A DNA stretch of 64,000 nt, from positions 1,112,916-1,176,915 of the forward strand of contig NZ_CH672428.1 of the NCBI RefSeq assembly GCF_000152745.1, written 5' to 3'. A model generated the notes under the pieces. It saw only the letters and a program-made list of their open reading frames with translations. It was not told the DNA's origin and searched no databases. Every line of letters begins with the position of its first letter. Positions within the stretch are counted from its first letter, which is position 1. The DNA comes from Oceanicaulis sp. HTCC2633. Its GTDB lineage: Bacteria > Pseudomonadota > Alphaproteobacteria > Caulobacterales > Maricaulaceae. Of this stretch, positions 56,654 to 64,000 are shown piece after piece. The position numbers and the translations under genes are program-made.

Positions 56654-57790
56654 TCATGGGGCGCCGCCCTGGAGCAGGGTGAACAGACCCACGCCGGCGA
56701 AATTGCCCAGCACATAGCCAAGAATCCCCGTGAGGATTCCGGGCGCGACCAGGTTTCGCCATTTGAAAAGAATTGCGATCGCCGCCGCGATGGGCGGGCC
56801 GGCGATACAGGCCAGAGAGGCGGTGACCATCTCGGCATAGTTCAACTTCAACAACCGCCCGACGGCCAGAACGGCCAGGGCATGCACCACGAAGATGCAG
56901 CCCACCATCACGAACATGCCCGGCGCGGCCTGCAGCATCTCGCCCAGATCCGCCCCGGCGCCGATGATGGCGAAGAACAGATACATGAACATCATGGCGA
57001 TCACGTCCTCGCCCTTCAGTCCTGCGAGCACTGAGCGACCGAGTGTTGCAAGGACGGTCACGATCACCGTCAGGACCAGCATCTCGTAATTGGCGATGCC
57101 CAGCGCGGTTGAAACGGCGCCGCTGACCGCAACAGCCGCCGCTGAAACCGCAAGCGCGGACAGAAGACCGAACAGGCTGGCGCCGCCAGCGTCTGCGTCC
57201 TCTACGGGAAGGAGGCGTTCGCCAAGCCGGTCCGCCCGCCAGCCATACCAGCGCTGGAACAGGCTCCAGCCCGCGGCAAGATTGAGCAGGAGGATGAAGC
57301 CGACGCCGAAGATATTGTCGATGGCGAGCGCAGCCGAGAGCTGGGAGCTGTCCTGCAGGCCCACCGCCTCCGCCACGGCGACGAAATTGAGGGAGCCGCC
57401 GGTATAGGTGGCGGCGAACACGCCGGCGATCCGGGCTTCATTGACGCCCAGATCAACGATCAGCGCCGCGAGCGCCGCACCGGCGATCGTGCCCGCCATC
57501 CCGGCCAGGAACGCGATCAGGACGCGCCCGCCTTCGGTGAAGACCTTGATCAGGTCCGCCTTGAGCAGAAACAGCGCGATCGCCAGAGGCACCAGATAGG
57601 TCCAGATCGTTCCATAGAGCGGCGCGCTTCTGGGAATGACGCCGAACTGCGCCGCGAGCAGCGCCGTCAGCAGGATGATCCCCGCTCCGGAGATGCGACG
57701 TCCCCAGGCTGTGCGTTCCAGACCCGCGGCCAATGCGCATATGCCCAGAAGCGCCGCCATGAGACCGAAGATGTTCTCCGCTCCGATCAT
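56654..57790 (-). CDS. DUF819 (YjcL-like) integral membrane protein
   Basis: 378 residues with about ten hydrophobic helices. TNLFGLM-type opening helices, FGVIPRSAPLYGTIWTYLVPLAIALFLLKADL and a re-entrant-looking FAATYTGGSLNFVAVAEA match the DUF819 family. The family is uncharacterised but has the look of a secondary transporter. It lies between DgcA (49 nt upstream) and the S12 hydrolase on the same strand. Uptake or export of D-amino acids or dipeptides is a reasonable inference. Confidence 0.85.
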   Translation of the reverse strand: MIGAENIFGLMAALLGICALAAGLERTAWGRRISGAGIILLTALLAAQFGVIPRSAPLYGTIWTYLVPLAIALFLLKADLIKVFTEGGRVLIAFLAGMAGTIAGAALAALIVDLGVNEARIAGVFAATYTGGSLNFVAVAEAVGLQDSSQLSAALAIDNIFGVGFILLLNLAAGWSLFQRWYGWRADRLGERLLPVEDADAGGASLFGLLSALAVSAAAVAVSGAVSTALGIANYEMLVLTVIVTVLATLGRSVLAGLKGEDVIAMMFMYLFFAIIGAGADLGEMLQAAPGMFVMVGCIFVVHALAVLAVGRLLKLNYAEMVTASLACIAGPPIAAAIAILFKWRNLVAPGILTGILGYVLGNFAGVGLFTLLQGGAP

Positions 57791-57839
57791 GAGGCCGCAC
57801 TCCCACGCTCACGCGCGAACAGGCAGGGGGGGGGCAGGG

Positions 57840-58823
57840 TCACGCACACCCCCAGAAATTCCGGGTCGGCGCCTCGACCAGCCCCTCATGATAGCGCATG
57901 GCCGGCGCAGTATCGGATTTGAGATTGAGCGGTCCGTCCAGATCGACGAAGTCGCAAAGCTGGGCGATGACAAAGGCTGGCGCCATGGACAGGGATGTGC
58001 CCAGCATATTGCCCACCATCAGGCCCTTGCCCGCCGCCCGCGCCTCGCGCGCCAGCAGGAGCGCTTCCGTCAGCCCGCCTGTCTTGTCGAGCTTGATATT
58101 GATCATGTCATAGCGGCCCAGAGCCTGAGCCAGCTCGCCGCGATGCAGGCAGCTTTCATCCGCGCACAGGGGGATCGGGGACTTGAACCCTTCCAGCGCC
58201 GCGTCATCGCCGCGCGGCAAGGGCTGCTCCACCATGGCCACCCCCAGCGCCGCAAAGGGCTCGAGCACGGACTGCAGCATGTCGAATGTGAAGCCCTGAT
58301 TGGCGTCGATGATGATCTGGACATCCGGGCGCGCCTTGCGCACCGCCATGACCCTCTCTACCGGATCCACGCCGTCGAGCTTGATCTTGATGAGCTTGAA
58401 ATCCCGAGCGCGTGTGGCCTGTGCGGCCATGAGATCGGGCTGCTTCTGAATGCCCAGCGTGTACGCCGTCCGGCACGGCTGAGGGCGGATGTCCGCCATG
58501 TCCCAGACCGATTGACCGGTGCTCTTGGCCTCCAGGTCCCACAAGGCGCAATCAACCGCGTTGCGCGCCCCGCCGGCCGGCATCAGATCCAGCAGCCCTT
58601 CCCGGGTGATCCCGGCCTCGATCTCGGCTCGCACCGCCTCGATCTGGTCCAGCATTTCGACGGCGCTTTCCTGAAGATAGTAGACCGGCACGCCCTCTCC
58701 CGATCCGCAGACGCCCTCACGCTCCAGGGTCACGACCACAGCCTCGAGACTGTCAAAGACATGCCCTGTGATGACGAAAGGCGCCGTCATGGGCCAGCTT
58801 GTGCGATGCACGCTCAAACGCAT
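57840..58823 (-). CDS. dgcA: Enolase-superfamily epimerase, DgcA/dipeptide-epimerase type
   Basis: 327 residues. The muconate-lactonising-enzyme fold is complete: KxK (Lys146, Lys148 in IKIKLDG), metal ligands Asp173 (IDANQG), Glu199 (VEQPL) and Asp222 (ADES), and the opposing Lys244 (INIKLDKTGG). This catalytic pair is shared by L-Ala-D/L-Glu epimerases and DgcA, which racemises N-acetyl-D-glutamate. The DUF1611 gene 9 nt upstream (DgcN) favours the DgcA reading. On sequence alone, dipeptide epimerase of peptidoglycan Ala-Glu remains possible. Confidence 0.88.
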   Translation of the reverse strand: MRLSVHRTSWPMTAPFVITGHVFDSLEAVVVTLEREGVCGSGEGVPVYYLQESAVEMLDQIEAVRAEIEAGITREGLLDLMPAGGARNAVDCALWDLEAKSTGQSVWDMADIRPQPCRTAYTLGIQKQPDLMAAQATRARDFKLIKIKLDGVDPVERVMAVRKARPDVQIIIDANQGFTFDMLQSVLEPFAALGVAMVEQPLPRGDDAALEGFKSPIPLCADESCLHRGELAQALGRYDMINIKLDKTGGLTEALLLAREARAAGKGLMVGNMLGTSLSMAPAFVIAQLCDFVDLDGPLNLKSDTAPAMRYHEGLVEAPTRNFWGCA

Positions 58824-58832
58824 GGGGAAGTC

Positions 58833-59909
58833 CTATTCTTCAAGCAGTTTGTCGACGATGCGGGCCGTGCCGTCCCGGATCGGATCGGCGACCGGAAGGC
58901 CCGTCTCGCGTTCATAGCGGGTAAAGAGCTCGCGCCGCTCGGCATCGGAGAGCGAGGAGCTGTTCACCGACAGCCCCACAAAGCGCGCTTTGGGATTCAC
59001 CCGGCGGGCGAAGGTCAGGCATTGCTCGATGGCTTCCGGGATCGGCAGGATCGGAAATTCCTGACGGTCCTGAGCGCCCAGCAGATAGGTGCGCGACGGG
59101 TCGTGACAGAGCACCAGCGCATCAGGCTGTGCGCCGTGAAGCAGGCCCAGACTGACCCCGGCGAAGCTGGGATGAGACAAGGCGCCCTGACCTTCGATGA
59201 CGTCCCAATGGTCCGACGCAGCCGCCGGCGAGAGCATCTCGGCGGCGCCGGACAGGAAGTCGGACACCACGCAATCCATGGGCACGCCCGTTCCGGCGAT
59301 CATGATGCCGGTCTGTCCGGTGGCGCGGAAATCGGCGTCGAGTCCGCGCCGACGCATTTCCTGTTCAATCGCCAGGGCGGTGTACTTCTTGCCGACGGCG
59401 CAATCGGTGCCCACGGTCAGAAGTCGCTTGCCCGGGCGCTTTGTCCCGACCCCGATCGGAATGGTCTTTGGCGGCGTCCGCACATCGATCAGCCGCGCGC
59501 CGGACGCGCGCGCCGCCATGGCGATTTCCGGAAAATCTGACAGGCGCACATGCATGCCGGACACGACATCGAGACCGGCGCGCGCCGCTTCAGCCAGATC
59601 CTTCACCCAGGCGCGCGGAATTGAGCCGCCCTCGGAGGCGACGCCGATTATGATCGAGCCCAGCCCCTGGGCGGCCGCCTCGGTCACGCTCATATCGCGC
59701 AGACCGCCATCGACCTGGCATCCGGCAGCGCGCAACTGCCCAGCGCAGAGCTCGCGTCGCCACTGGATCAGGCCGAGACCTGTCTTGGCGTGACCGTAAT
59801 CGCGGACATCCCCGAAATAGATCAGATAGGGAGGCTTGAGCTGGACCGCGCTGAGCCCGTCCGGGGCGACGGCTTCGCCGTGGAGTTCGTCATGACTGGC
59901 GAGAGACAC
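58833..59909 (-). CDS. dgcN: DUF1611 protein, D-glutamate N-acetyltransferase DgcN type
   Basis: 358 residues of the DUF1611 family. The C-terminal P-loop-like nucleotide or CoA-binding stretch is TVGTDCAVGKKYTALAIEQEM; before it are LKPPYLIYFGDVRDYGHAKTG and SEGGSIPRAW. In marine bacteria the DgcN-DgcA pair was shown to convert D-glutamate to N-acetyl-D-glutamate and then to N-acetyl-L-glutamate. The direct pairing with the epimerase 9 nt downstream supports this. The start overlaps the transporter gene by 20 nt. Confidence 0.87.
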   Translation of the reverse strand: MSLASHDELHGEAVAPDGLSAVQLKPPYLIYFGDVRDYGHAKTGLGLIQWRRELCAGQLRAAGCQVDGGLRDMSVTEAAAQGLGSIIIGVASEGGSIPRAWVKDLAEAARAGLDVVSGMHVRLSDFPEIAMAARASGARLIDVRTPPKTIPIGVGTKRPGKRLLTVGTDCAVGKKYTALAIEQEMRRRGLDADFRATGQTGIMIAGTGVPMDCVVSDFLSGAAEMLSPAAASDHWDVIEGQGALSHPSFAGVSLGLLHGAQPDALVLCHDPSRTYLLGAQDRQEFPILPIPEAIEQCLTFARRVNPKARFVGLSVNSSSLSDAERRELFTRYERETGLPVADPIRDGTARIVDKLLEE

Positions 59910-61032
59910 GGGGTTCCTCCGTAACTGGATTGTCAGACGCTGCGATCCTGAAAATGCCGAGCGTCAGCAATGGCGCGACGACCACTGCGATGAAGGCGTA
60001 AGAAAGGGCGCCATAGCCGCCCGCGATGAGGTCGATGATCCCGACGGCCTCGGCCAGGAAAATCGCGATGGCGAGAAATCCGGTGGCGAGCACGAAGCGC
60101 GCCCATTGGGGGAGACGGCGTCCGCTGGCCTTGAGCGCGATGGCGACGCGTTCGTTGATGGCGTGGATGATCCCGACCCCGGTTTCCACGAAGGTGCCGA
60201 AGAGAACGACCTGGAAGGCCGCCGCGAGCCAGACCGCATTGAGCGAGCCCAGAAGGACCACCACCGGAACCGCTTCGGTCTCGATGCCGGGAAACCGGGC
60301 CAGCATGGCGATGAAGACAAGAACGCCGGGCAATATGCTGACCGCCCCGGCGATGGCGCCGGACGTCACCGCTTCCCGCCGCGTCTTCAGGTTCGGAAGG
60401 ACGAACAGGACGGCGGCGAATGCGACCAGATTGTAAGCGGCGTAGCGCACGCCATCGAGCACCCAGTTGCCCTCGGCGCTCGCGCCTGAAAGGGCGGAGG
60501 CTATGGCCTCGCCCTGGGAAACGCTGACCCAGACAAAGAACACGCCGTACAGGCTGAACAGCAGCACGGACCACCAGGTCATGACCTTCGCGATCGCGCC
60601 GCCTCCGAAAAAGGCGAGGACGCCAATGGTCAACAGCAATCCCAGCGCGCCAACCACGGTGGGCGCCCCGAAAGCGGTGGCGATCATCTGCCCGGCGGCG
60701 GAGCCCAGCACCGACAGGACCAGCAGGGCGATCAGAAGATACAGGATTTCAAACAGACGCCAGAACGGCCCCAGCAGAGCCGAGAAGAAAGTCTTGTAGT
60801 CATAGCCCTTGAACACCCGGGCGAACTCGAAGCCGACAGCGAGCAGCACGGCCCAGGTCAACGCCGTCACGCCAAAGCCCAGCAAGCCGCCAAGCGCGCC
60901 ATGAGACAGGAAGTATTCCGCGATTTCCCGTCCCGTGCCGTAGCCGCCGCCAATAATGACGGACTGGAACACCAGGCCTGGCAAAAGGTAGGTCTTGAAA
61001 ATGGAGGTCATGTCATTCGCTAACGCATTCAT
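59890..61032 (-). CDS. YkvI-type membrane transporter
   Basis: 380 residues from the ATG at 61032; the ATG at 61011 or the frame's upper end at 61098 are alternatives, with no decisive ribosome-binding site. It has ten to eleven helices of the APC/LeuT-like superfamily. An unwound-helix motif near the start (VIIGGGYGTGREIAEYFLSHG) is typical of YkvI-like and amino-acid carriers. Placed between the TonB receptor and DgcN, it is probably the inner-membrane uptake step for a D-amino acid or small peptide. Confidence 0.82.
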   Translation of the reverse strand: MNALANDMTSIFKTYLLPGLVFQSVIIGGGYGTGREIAEYFLSHGALGGLLGFGVTALTWAVLLAVGFEFARVFKGYDYKTFFSALLGPFWRLFEILYLLIALLVLSVLGSAAGQMIATAFGAPTVVGALGLLLTIGVLAFFGGGAIAKVMTWWSVLLFSLYGVFFVWVSVSQGEAIASALSGASAEGNWVLDGVRYAAYNLVAFAAVLFVLPNLKTRREAVTSGAIAGAVSILPGVLVFIAMLARFPGIETEAVPVVVLLGSLNAVWLAAAFQVVLFGTFVETGVGIIHAINERVAIALKASGRRLPQWARFVLATGFLAIAIFLAEAVGIIDLIAGGYGALSYAFIAVVVAPLLTLGIFRIAASDNPVTEEPRVSRQS

Positions 61033-61111
61033 GTCTGGACCCGGCTCGACTGCCGCGCCCCGGTCCGGCGAGCCCAGGGGAAAGCTCGCCGGACACATGT
61101 CGCCGCGTCCC

Positions 61112-63451
61112 CTAGTAGCGCAGGGAGAGGCTCAGCCCGACCGCACGCGGCCGGTTGACGCTCGCGGCGATGATGGGCGCATCAAGCGCGCCGTCCGCCG
61201 TCACGAACTGCTGGAGCGGGTTCGATCCGATGCTGACCGCCTCGACATCATTCAGCAGGTTCGTGCCGTACAGGTGCAGACCCCACCGATCATTCGAGAC
61301 GCCAATCCGCAGGTTCAGCAGCTCCAGGGAATCAAGTTCCGCGGACTCAAAGTTCTGAACGTTGGAGAAGCGTTGCCCGACATACTGGAAGGAGCCGTTG
61401 GAGTTCAGGCTCCAGCCTGACGCGCCGATCGGCCGCTCGAAGGAGTAACCGGCGGCAAGCGTGTATTCGGGAATATTGGCCGGAGCATTGCCCTTGCGCA
61501 GGTCAAACTGGCCATAGGTCCCGCCGGGCGCGGAAGTGATCAGCTTGCCCTGATCGAACTCGGCGTCGATGACCGAGAGGTTCAGGAAGGTCGACAGGCT
61601 GTCATTGACCTGCAGCCGGGTTTCCAGCTCAAGACCCAGAATGGTTTGTTCAGGCCCGTTCACCGTGTTGTTGGCCGGCGTGTTCACCTGGATCTGGGTG
61701 TCTTCATAAGTGGTGTGGAAGACGCCGAGATTGGTGATCAGATCACCATCGAACCAGGAGGCTTTCACCCCTGCATCCACCGACAGCACCTGATCATCGT
61801 CGAAGGTCAGGTTCTGGAAGAACACATCCTGGCTGCCGCCCGATGCGCCCAGGGCGGCAATGGCGTTGCCGATGCCGCCATTGCGCGCGCCCTGCGCAAT
61901 GTTGGCGTAGAGCAGCATGTCTTCGGACAGCTCGAACTCCACGCCGGCACGCGGCAGGAATTTTTCAAGCTCGAACTCGAACTCGGTGCCGAAGCCGGCG
62001 CCGGTCAAAAGATCCAGCGTGCTGACAAAGCCGATCGGGTTGCTTTCCGTCCAGGGAATGAGATTGCCCTGGCCGTCAAACTGGGGAACGAGGTTCACCA
62101 CATCATCCTGTTGGAGAATGGCCGTGACGGTGTCGTTCACATAGCGGACGCCGCCAATCAGGCGCAGACGCTCGGTCAGCTCGAACGTGAATTCGGCAAA
62201 GGCGGAATACTGTTCAGACTGGGTGCTGGACAAGCGGGTCGCAAGATTCGAGCTCGACGGATTGGTCACGGTGACGAACCCGTCGCCGGTCAGGAATTGA
62301 CCGCTGACATCCTCGCGATCGCGATAATAGACGCCGGCGGTGAAATTCAGCGGACCGCTGAAGTCTGACACGAACCGGAACTCCTGGGAGAATTGTTCGA
62401 ACTCGCTGGAGCTCGTGTTGAACGCCGTCGTGTCAATCGTCGGAAAGAAGGGCGCCAGGCCGAAAGAATTGCCTGCGCTGAACAGGGCCGAGGCCGTGCT
62501 GCGCTCGTAATAACCGGTGATCGAGGTCACATCGATCGCGTCAAAGCTGTAGGTGACCCGCCCGGCGTACAGATCGAAATCGTCGGTGTAGCTGCCAGAG
62601 CGCGGCGACGCCGAGAAGGTCAGGTCCTCGGGATCCGAGCCGGGATCGATCTGGGTGGATTCCCCGAGTTCGTCCCGGGACAGGAAGGCCGAGAGCCTGA
62701 CTTCCAGCCGGGGCGACAATTGCGCCAGAAGAACGGCGCGACCGCCGCTGGTCTCGAAATCGTTGACGTCCTCTCCCTCGCTGGGATTGTCGATGAAGCC
62801 GTCATCGTTGCGATGGAAACCGGACAGGCGCAGGCCGACCTTGCCCGGCACGAGCACCAGCGAGGTCGCGTTCTGGACCGTGTAGGCCGTCCCGCCATCG
62901 GTAATGGTTTCATAGCGCCCCGCCGCTTCGCCGGTGATGCGCGGACCGTCCAGATCGGGATCGTTGGTGAAATAGCGGATCACCCCGCCGACCGCGCCTT
63001 CACCGAACAGGGTCGGCTGCGGTCCGCGAATGACCTCGATCCGGTTCAGGTCAACAGAACTGAAGTCCCGCAGATTGCCGGCGCCCGTGACCGAGACATC
63101 ATCGACAAATACGCTGAAGACCGTGCTGGTTTCATATCCGCTGCCTGCGCTGCGCACGCCGCGGATCGCAATGTCATTGGAGTTCTGACGCGTCTTCACG
63201 TTCGCCATGCCGGCAATGCTTCGCGCCAGATCCTCGATGTCCTGAATGCCCCGCTCCCGGATTTCCGCTCCCGAAATGCCGGCGACGCTGGCGCCGATAT
63301 CCTGGACCGTCTCCTCCCGGAACCGCGCGGTCACGGTAATCACATCGTCCGTCACAGACCGGACGTCGGCGTCCGGGCTCGTTTCCTGGGCGGCCACGGG
63401 GGCCGCGAACGCAACGCTGGCCAGCAGCGCTATTCTCAGATGATTGGTCAT
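61112..63451 (-). CDS. TonB-dependent outer-membrane receptor
   Basis: 779 residues. The signal peptide (MTNHLRIALLASVAFAAPVAA) is followed by a TonB-box-like DVITVTARF near 37. The plug domain comes next (IRGVRSAGSGYETSTVFSVF; DLNRIEVIRGPQPTLFGEGAVGG, about 45-165), then a 22-strand barrel ending in the classic aromatic terminus (AVGLSLSLRY). It would import a ligand too large or scarce for porins. As the first complete gene of the D-Glu cluster, its ligand is probably a peptidoglycan peptide or D-amino-acid compound (inference). Confidence 0.95.
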   Translation of the reverse strand: MTNHLRIALLASVAFAAPVAAQETSPDADVRSVTDDVITVTARFREETVQDIGASVAGISGAEIRERGIQDIEDLARSIAGMANVKTRQNSNDIAIRGVRSAGSGYETSTVFSVFVDDVSVTGAGNLRDFSSVDLNRIEVIRGPQPTLFGEGAVGGVIRYFTNDPDLDGPRITGEAAGRYETITDGGTAYTVQNATSLVLVPGKVGLRLSGFHRNDDGFIDNPSEGEDVNDFETSGGRAVLLAQLSPRLEVRLSAFLSRDELGESTQIDPGSDPEDLTFSASPRSGSYTDDFDLYAGRVTYSFDAIDVTSITGYYERSTASALFSAGNSFGLAPFFPTIDTTAFNTSSSEFEQFSQEFRFVSDFSGPLNFTAGVYYRDREDVSGQFLTGDGFVTVTNPSSSNLATRLSSTQSEQYSAFAEFTFELTERLRLIGGVRYVNDTVTAILQQDDVVNLVPQFDGQGNLIPWTESNPIGFVSTLDLLTGAGFGTEFEFELEKFLPRAGVEFELSEDMLLYANIAQGARNGGIGNAIAALGASGGSQDVFFQNLTFDDDQVLSVDAGVKASWFDGDLITNLGVFHTTYEDTQIQVNTPANNTVNGPEQTILGLELETRLQVNDSLSTFLNLSVIDAEFDQGKLITSAPGGTYGQFDLRKGNAPANIPEYTLAAGYSFERPIGASGWSLNSNGSFQYVGQRFSNVQNFESAELDSLELLNLRIGVSNDRWGLHLYGTNLLNDVEAVSIGSNPLQQFVTADGALDAPIIAASVNRPRAVGLSLSLRY

Positions 63452-63626
63452 GTTGGTCTCCCCATTTCGCGGCCATGGCGCATATCGGCTCTTTTGGCTG
63501 CCTTAAAAAACCTTATGGCAGTTTTATTGCGATGGGAAGGATGAACTCTAATTTCGATAGAACTGTTTATCCCGAGCCGGAGCAGAAAGCTGAAGAGCTG
63601 CACAGGCTCAATGCGTTACGCACATA

Positions 63627-63660
63627 CAAAACCGCCCCGCGCACAGGGCGCGGGGCGGTT
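63627..63660 (-). terminator. Rho-independent terminator of the GntR gene
   Basis: On the minus strand AACCGCCCCGCGC pairs with GCGCGGGGCGGTT around a 4-nt loop, followed by TTGTATG. It lies 25 nt past the stop of the GntR gene and separates it from the receptor gene. Confidence 0.85.
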
Positions 63661-63684
63661 CCGGATTTCGATTCAGGCTGGAAT

Positions 63685-64000
63685 TCAGGGCTGACCGGGA
63701 ACCTTCAGGTCCTGGGTATAGAGCTGGTCATGCATGAAGACGGCGTCCAGAACCCGCTCCTCTGAGCTGGTCAGGATCTTGTGAACCTGGGCGCGTATCT
63801 CATCCGTTGCATCCTTGCGGATCGCTTCGACCAGAGCGCGTTGATGCTCCCACGAATAGGGCAGTGTCCGGTTCAGTTTCACATACAGCCAGTAAATCCG
63901 CATCGTGGTGTCCTCCAGCTGCCGGATCCAGTGGATCAGCAGGGGATATTTCACGTGCTGGGCCATGTAGACGTTGAATTGCTTGTTGGCTTTCAGAAGC
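63685..64000 (-). CDS. GntR-family transcription regulator, FCD domain (partial)
   Basis: C-terminal part of a regulator that continues past the window end. About 104 residues are visible, beginning LLKANKQFNVYMAQHVKYPLL and continuing through RIYWLYVKLNRTLPYSWEHQRALVEAIRKDA to HKILTSSEERV. This matches the end of the all-helical FCD ligand-binding domain of FadR-subfamily GntR proteins, with the usual HxxLxxAI-type helix. The DNA-binding half is outside. It is the likely local regulator of the D-Glu cluster downstream. Confidence 0.85.
   Translation of the reverse strand, partial: LLKANKQFNVYMAQHVKYPLLIHWIRQLEDTTMRIYWLYVKLNRTLPYSWEHQRALVEAIRKDATDEIRAQVHKILTSSEERVLDAVFMHDQLYTQDLKVPGQP

Noticed and set aside
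1-64000. CRISPR arrays, rRNA operons, tRNA genes, insertion sequences, prophage
   Set aside because: Read on both strands, no spaced direct-repeat array, rRNA core sequence, tRNA-like cloverleaf with TTCGA arm, or transposase/phage structural gene was found. This was by eye; a covariance-model scan would be decisive for tRNAs.

Overview
The window is high-GC chromosomal DNA of an alphaproteobacterium, most likely from the stalked or dimorphic group (Maricaulales/Caulobacterales). The evidence is the alphaproteobacterial dcw cluster layout, a perfect CtrA box (TTAA-N7-TTAA) in front of ftsZ, a two-piece cobalamin-dependent methionine synthase, a RimK ATP-grasp fused to a retropepsin-like domain, and a TonB-dependent receptor. 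The placement is inference; no rRNA gene is present. I see no rRNA, tRNA, CRISPR array, insertion sequence or intact prophage.

Layout. (1) 1-16.2 kb, minus strand: the division and cell-wall cluster mraZ-rsmH-ftsL-ftsI-murE-murF-mraY-ftsW-murG-murC-murB-ddl-ftsQ-ftsA-ftsZ, tightly packed with many 4-nt stop/start overlaps. MurD is missing from its usual place between mraY and ftsW. Four 10-bp-phased ATGGG repeats lie upstream of mraZ. (2) 16.2-20.1 kb, minus: RNase P RNA, a DUF2141 protein, an AmiD-type amidase, an EamA exporter, a small membrane protein and a TerB/DnaJ protein. (3) 20.2-28.6 kb: 5-oxoprolinase, a BLUF-type protein with an altered photosensing site, a fasciclin protein, the protease/RimK fusion, pirin and a glutathionyl-hydroquinone reductase. 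(4) 28.6-34.6 kb, minus: an exported Tiki/ChaN-like protein and the metF-metH-metH methionine block, preceded by an 18-bp perfect palindrome. (5) 34.7-41.0 kb: MlaA and MlaC, a CAT-like acetyltransferase convergent with a nucleotidyltransferase, a CPBP protease, a membrane-anchored LuxR regulator and EttA. (6) 41.1-47.0 kb: a run of exported proteins (M61-like peptidase, two SIMPL-type proteins, a small secreted protein, a DPP4-like S9 peptidase). (7) 47.0-47.6 kb: a gene-free stretch of long inverted repeats. (8) 47.6-54.5 kb: an isomerase, a proteasome-like Ntn-hydrolase candidate with a small downstream partner, free Met-R-sulfoxide reductase, a YHS/DoxX/D-glutamate cyclase operon and an aldehyde dehydrogenase. 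(9) 54.6-64.0 kb, minus: a D-glutamate/peptide utilisation cluster with a GntR regulator (partial), TonB receptor, YkvI-type transporter, DgcN, DgcA, a DUF819 membrane protein and an S12 serine hydrolase.

Two themes link the genes. The first is building and recycling peptidoglycan and D-glutamate: the dcw cluster, the amidase, D-glutamate cyclase, 5-oxoprolinase and the DgcN/DgcA cluster. The second is envelope upkeep by exported proteins. The most promising undescribed item is the 412-residue protein at 48402-49640. Once its initiator Met is removed, its N-terminus places Thr1 and Asp17 as in HslV and proteasome beta subunits, but a roughly 350-residue region of unknown function follows. A small conserved-looking partner gene sits 39 nt downstream.
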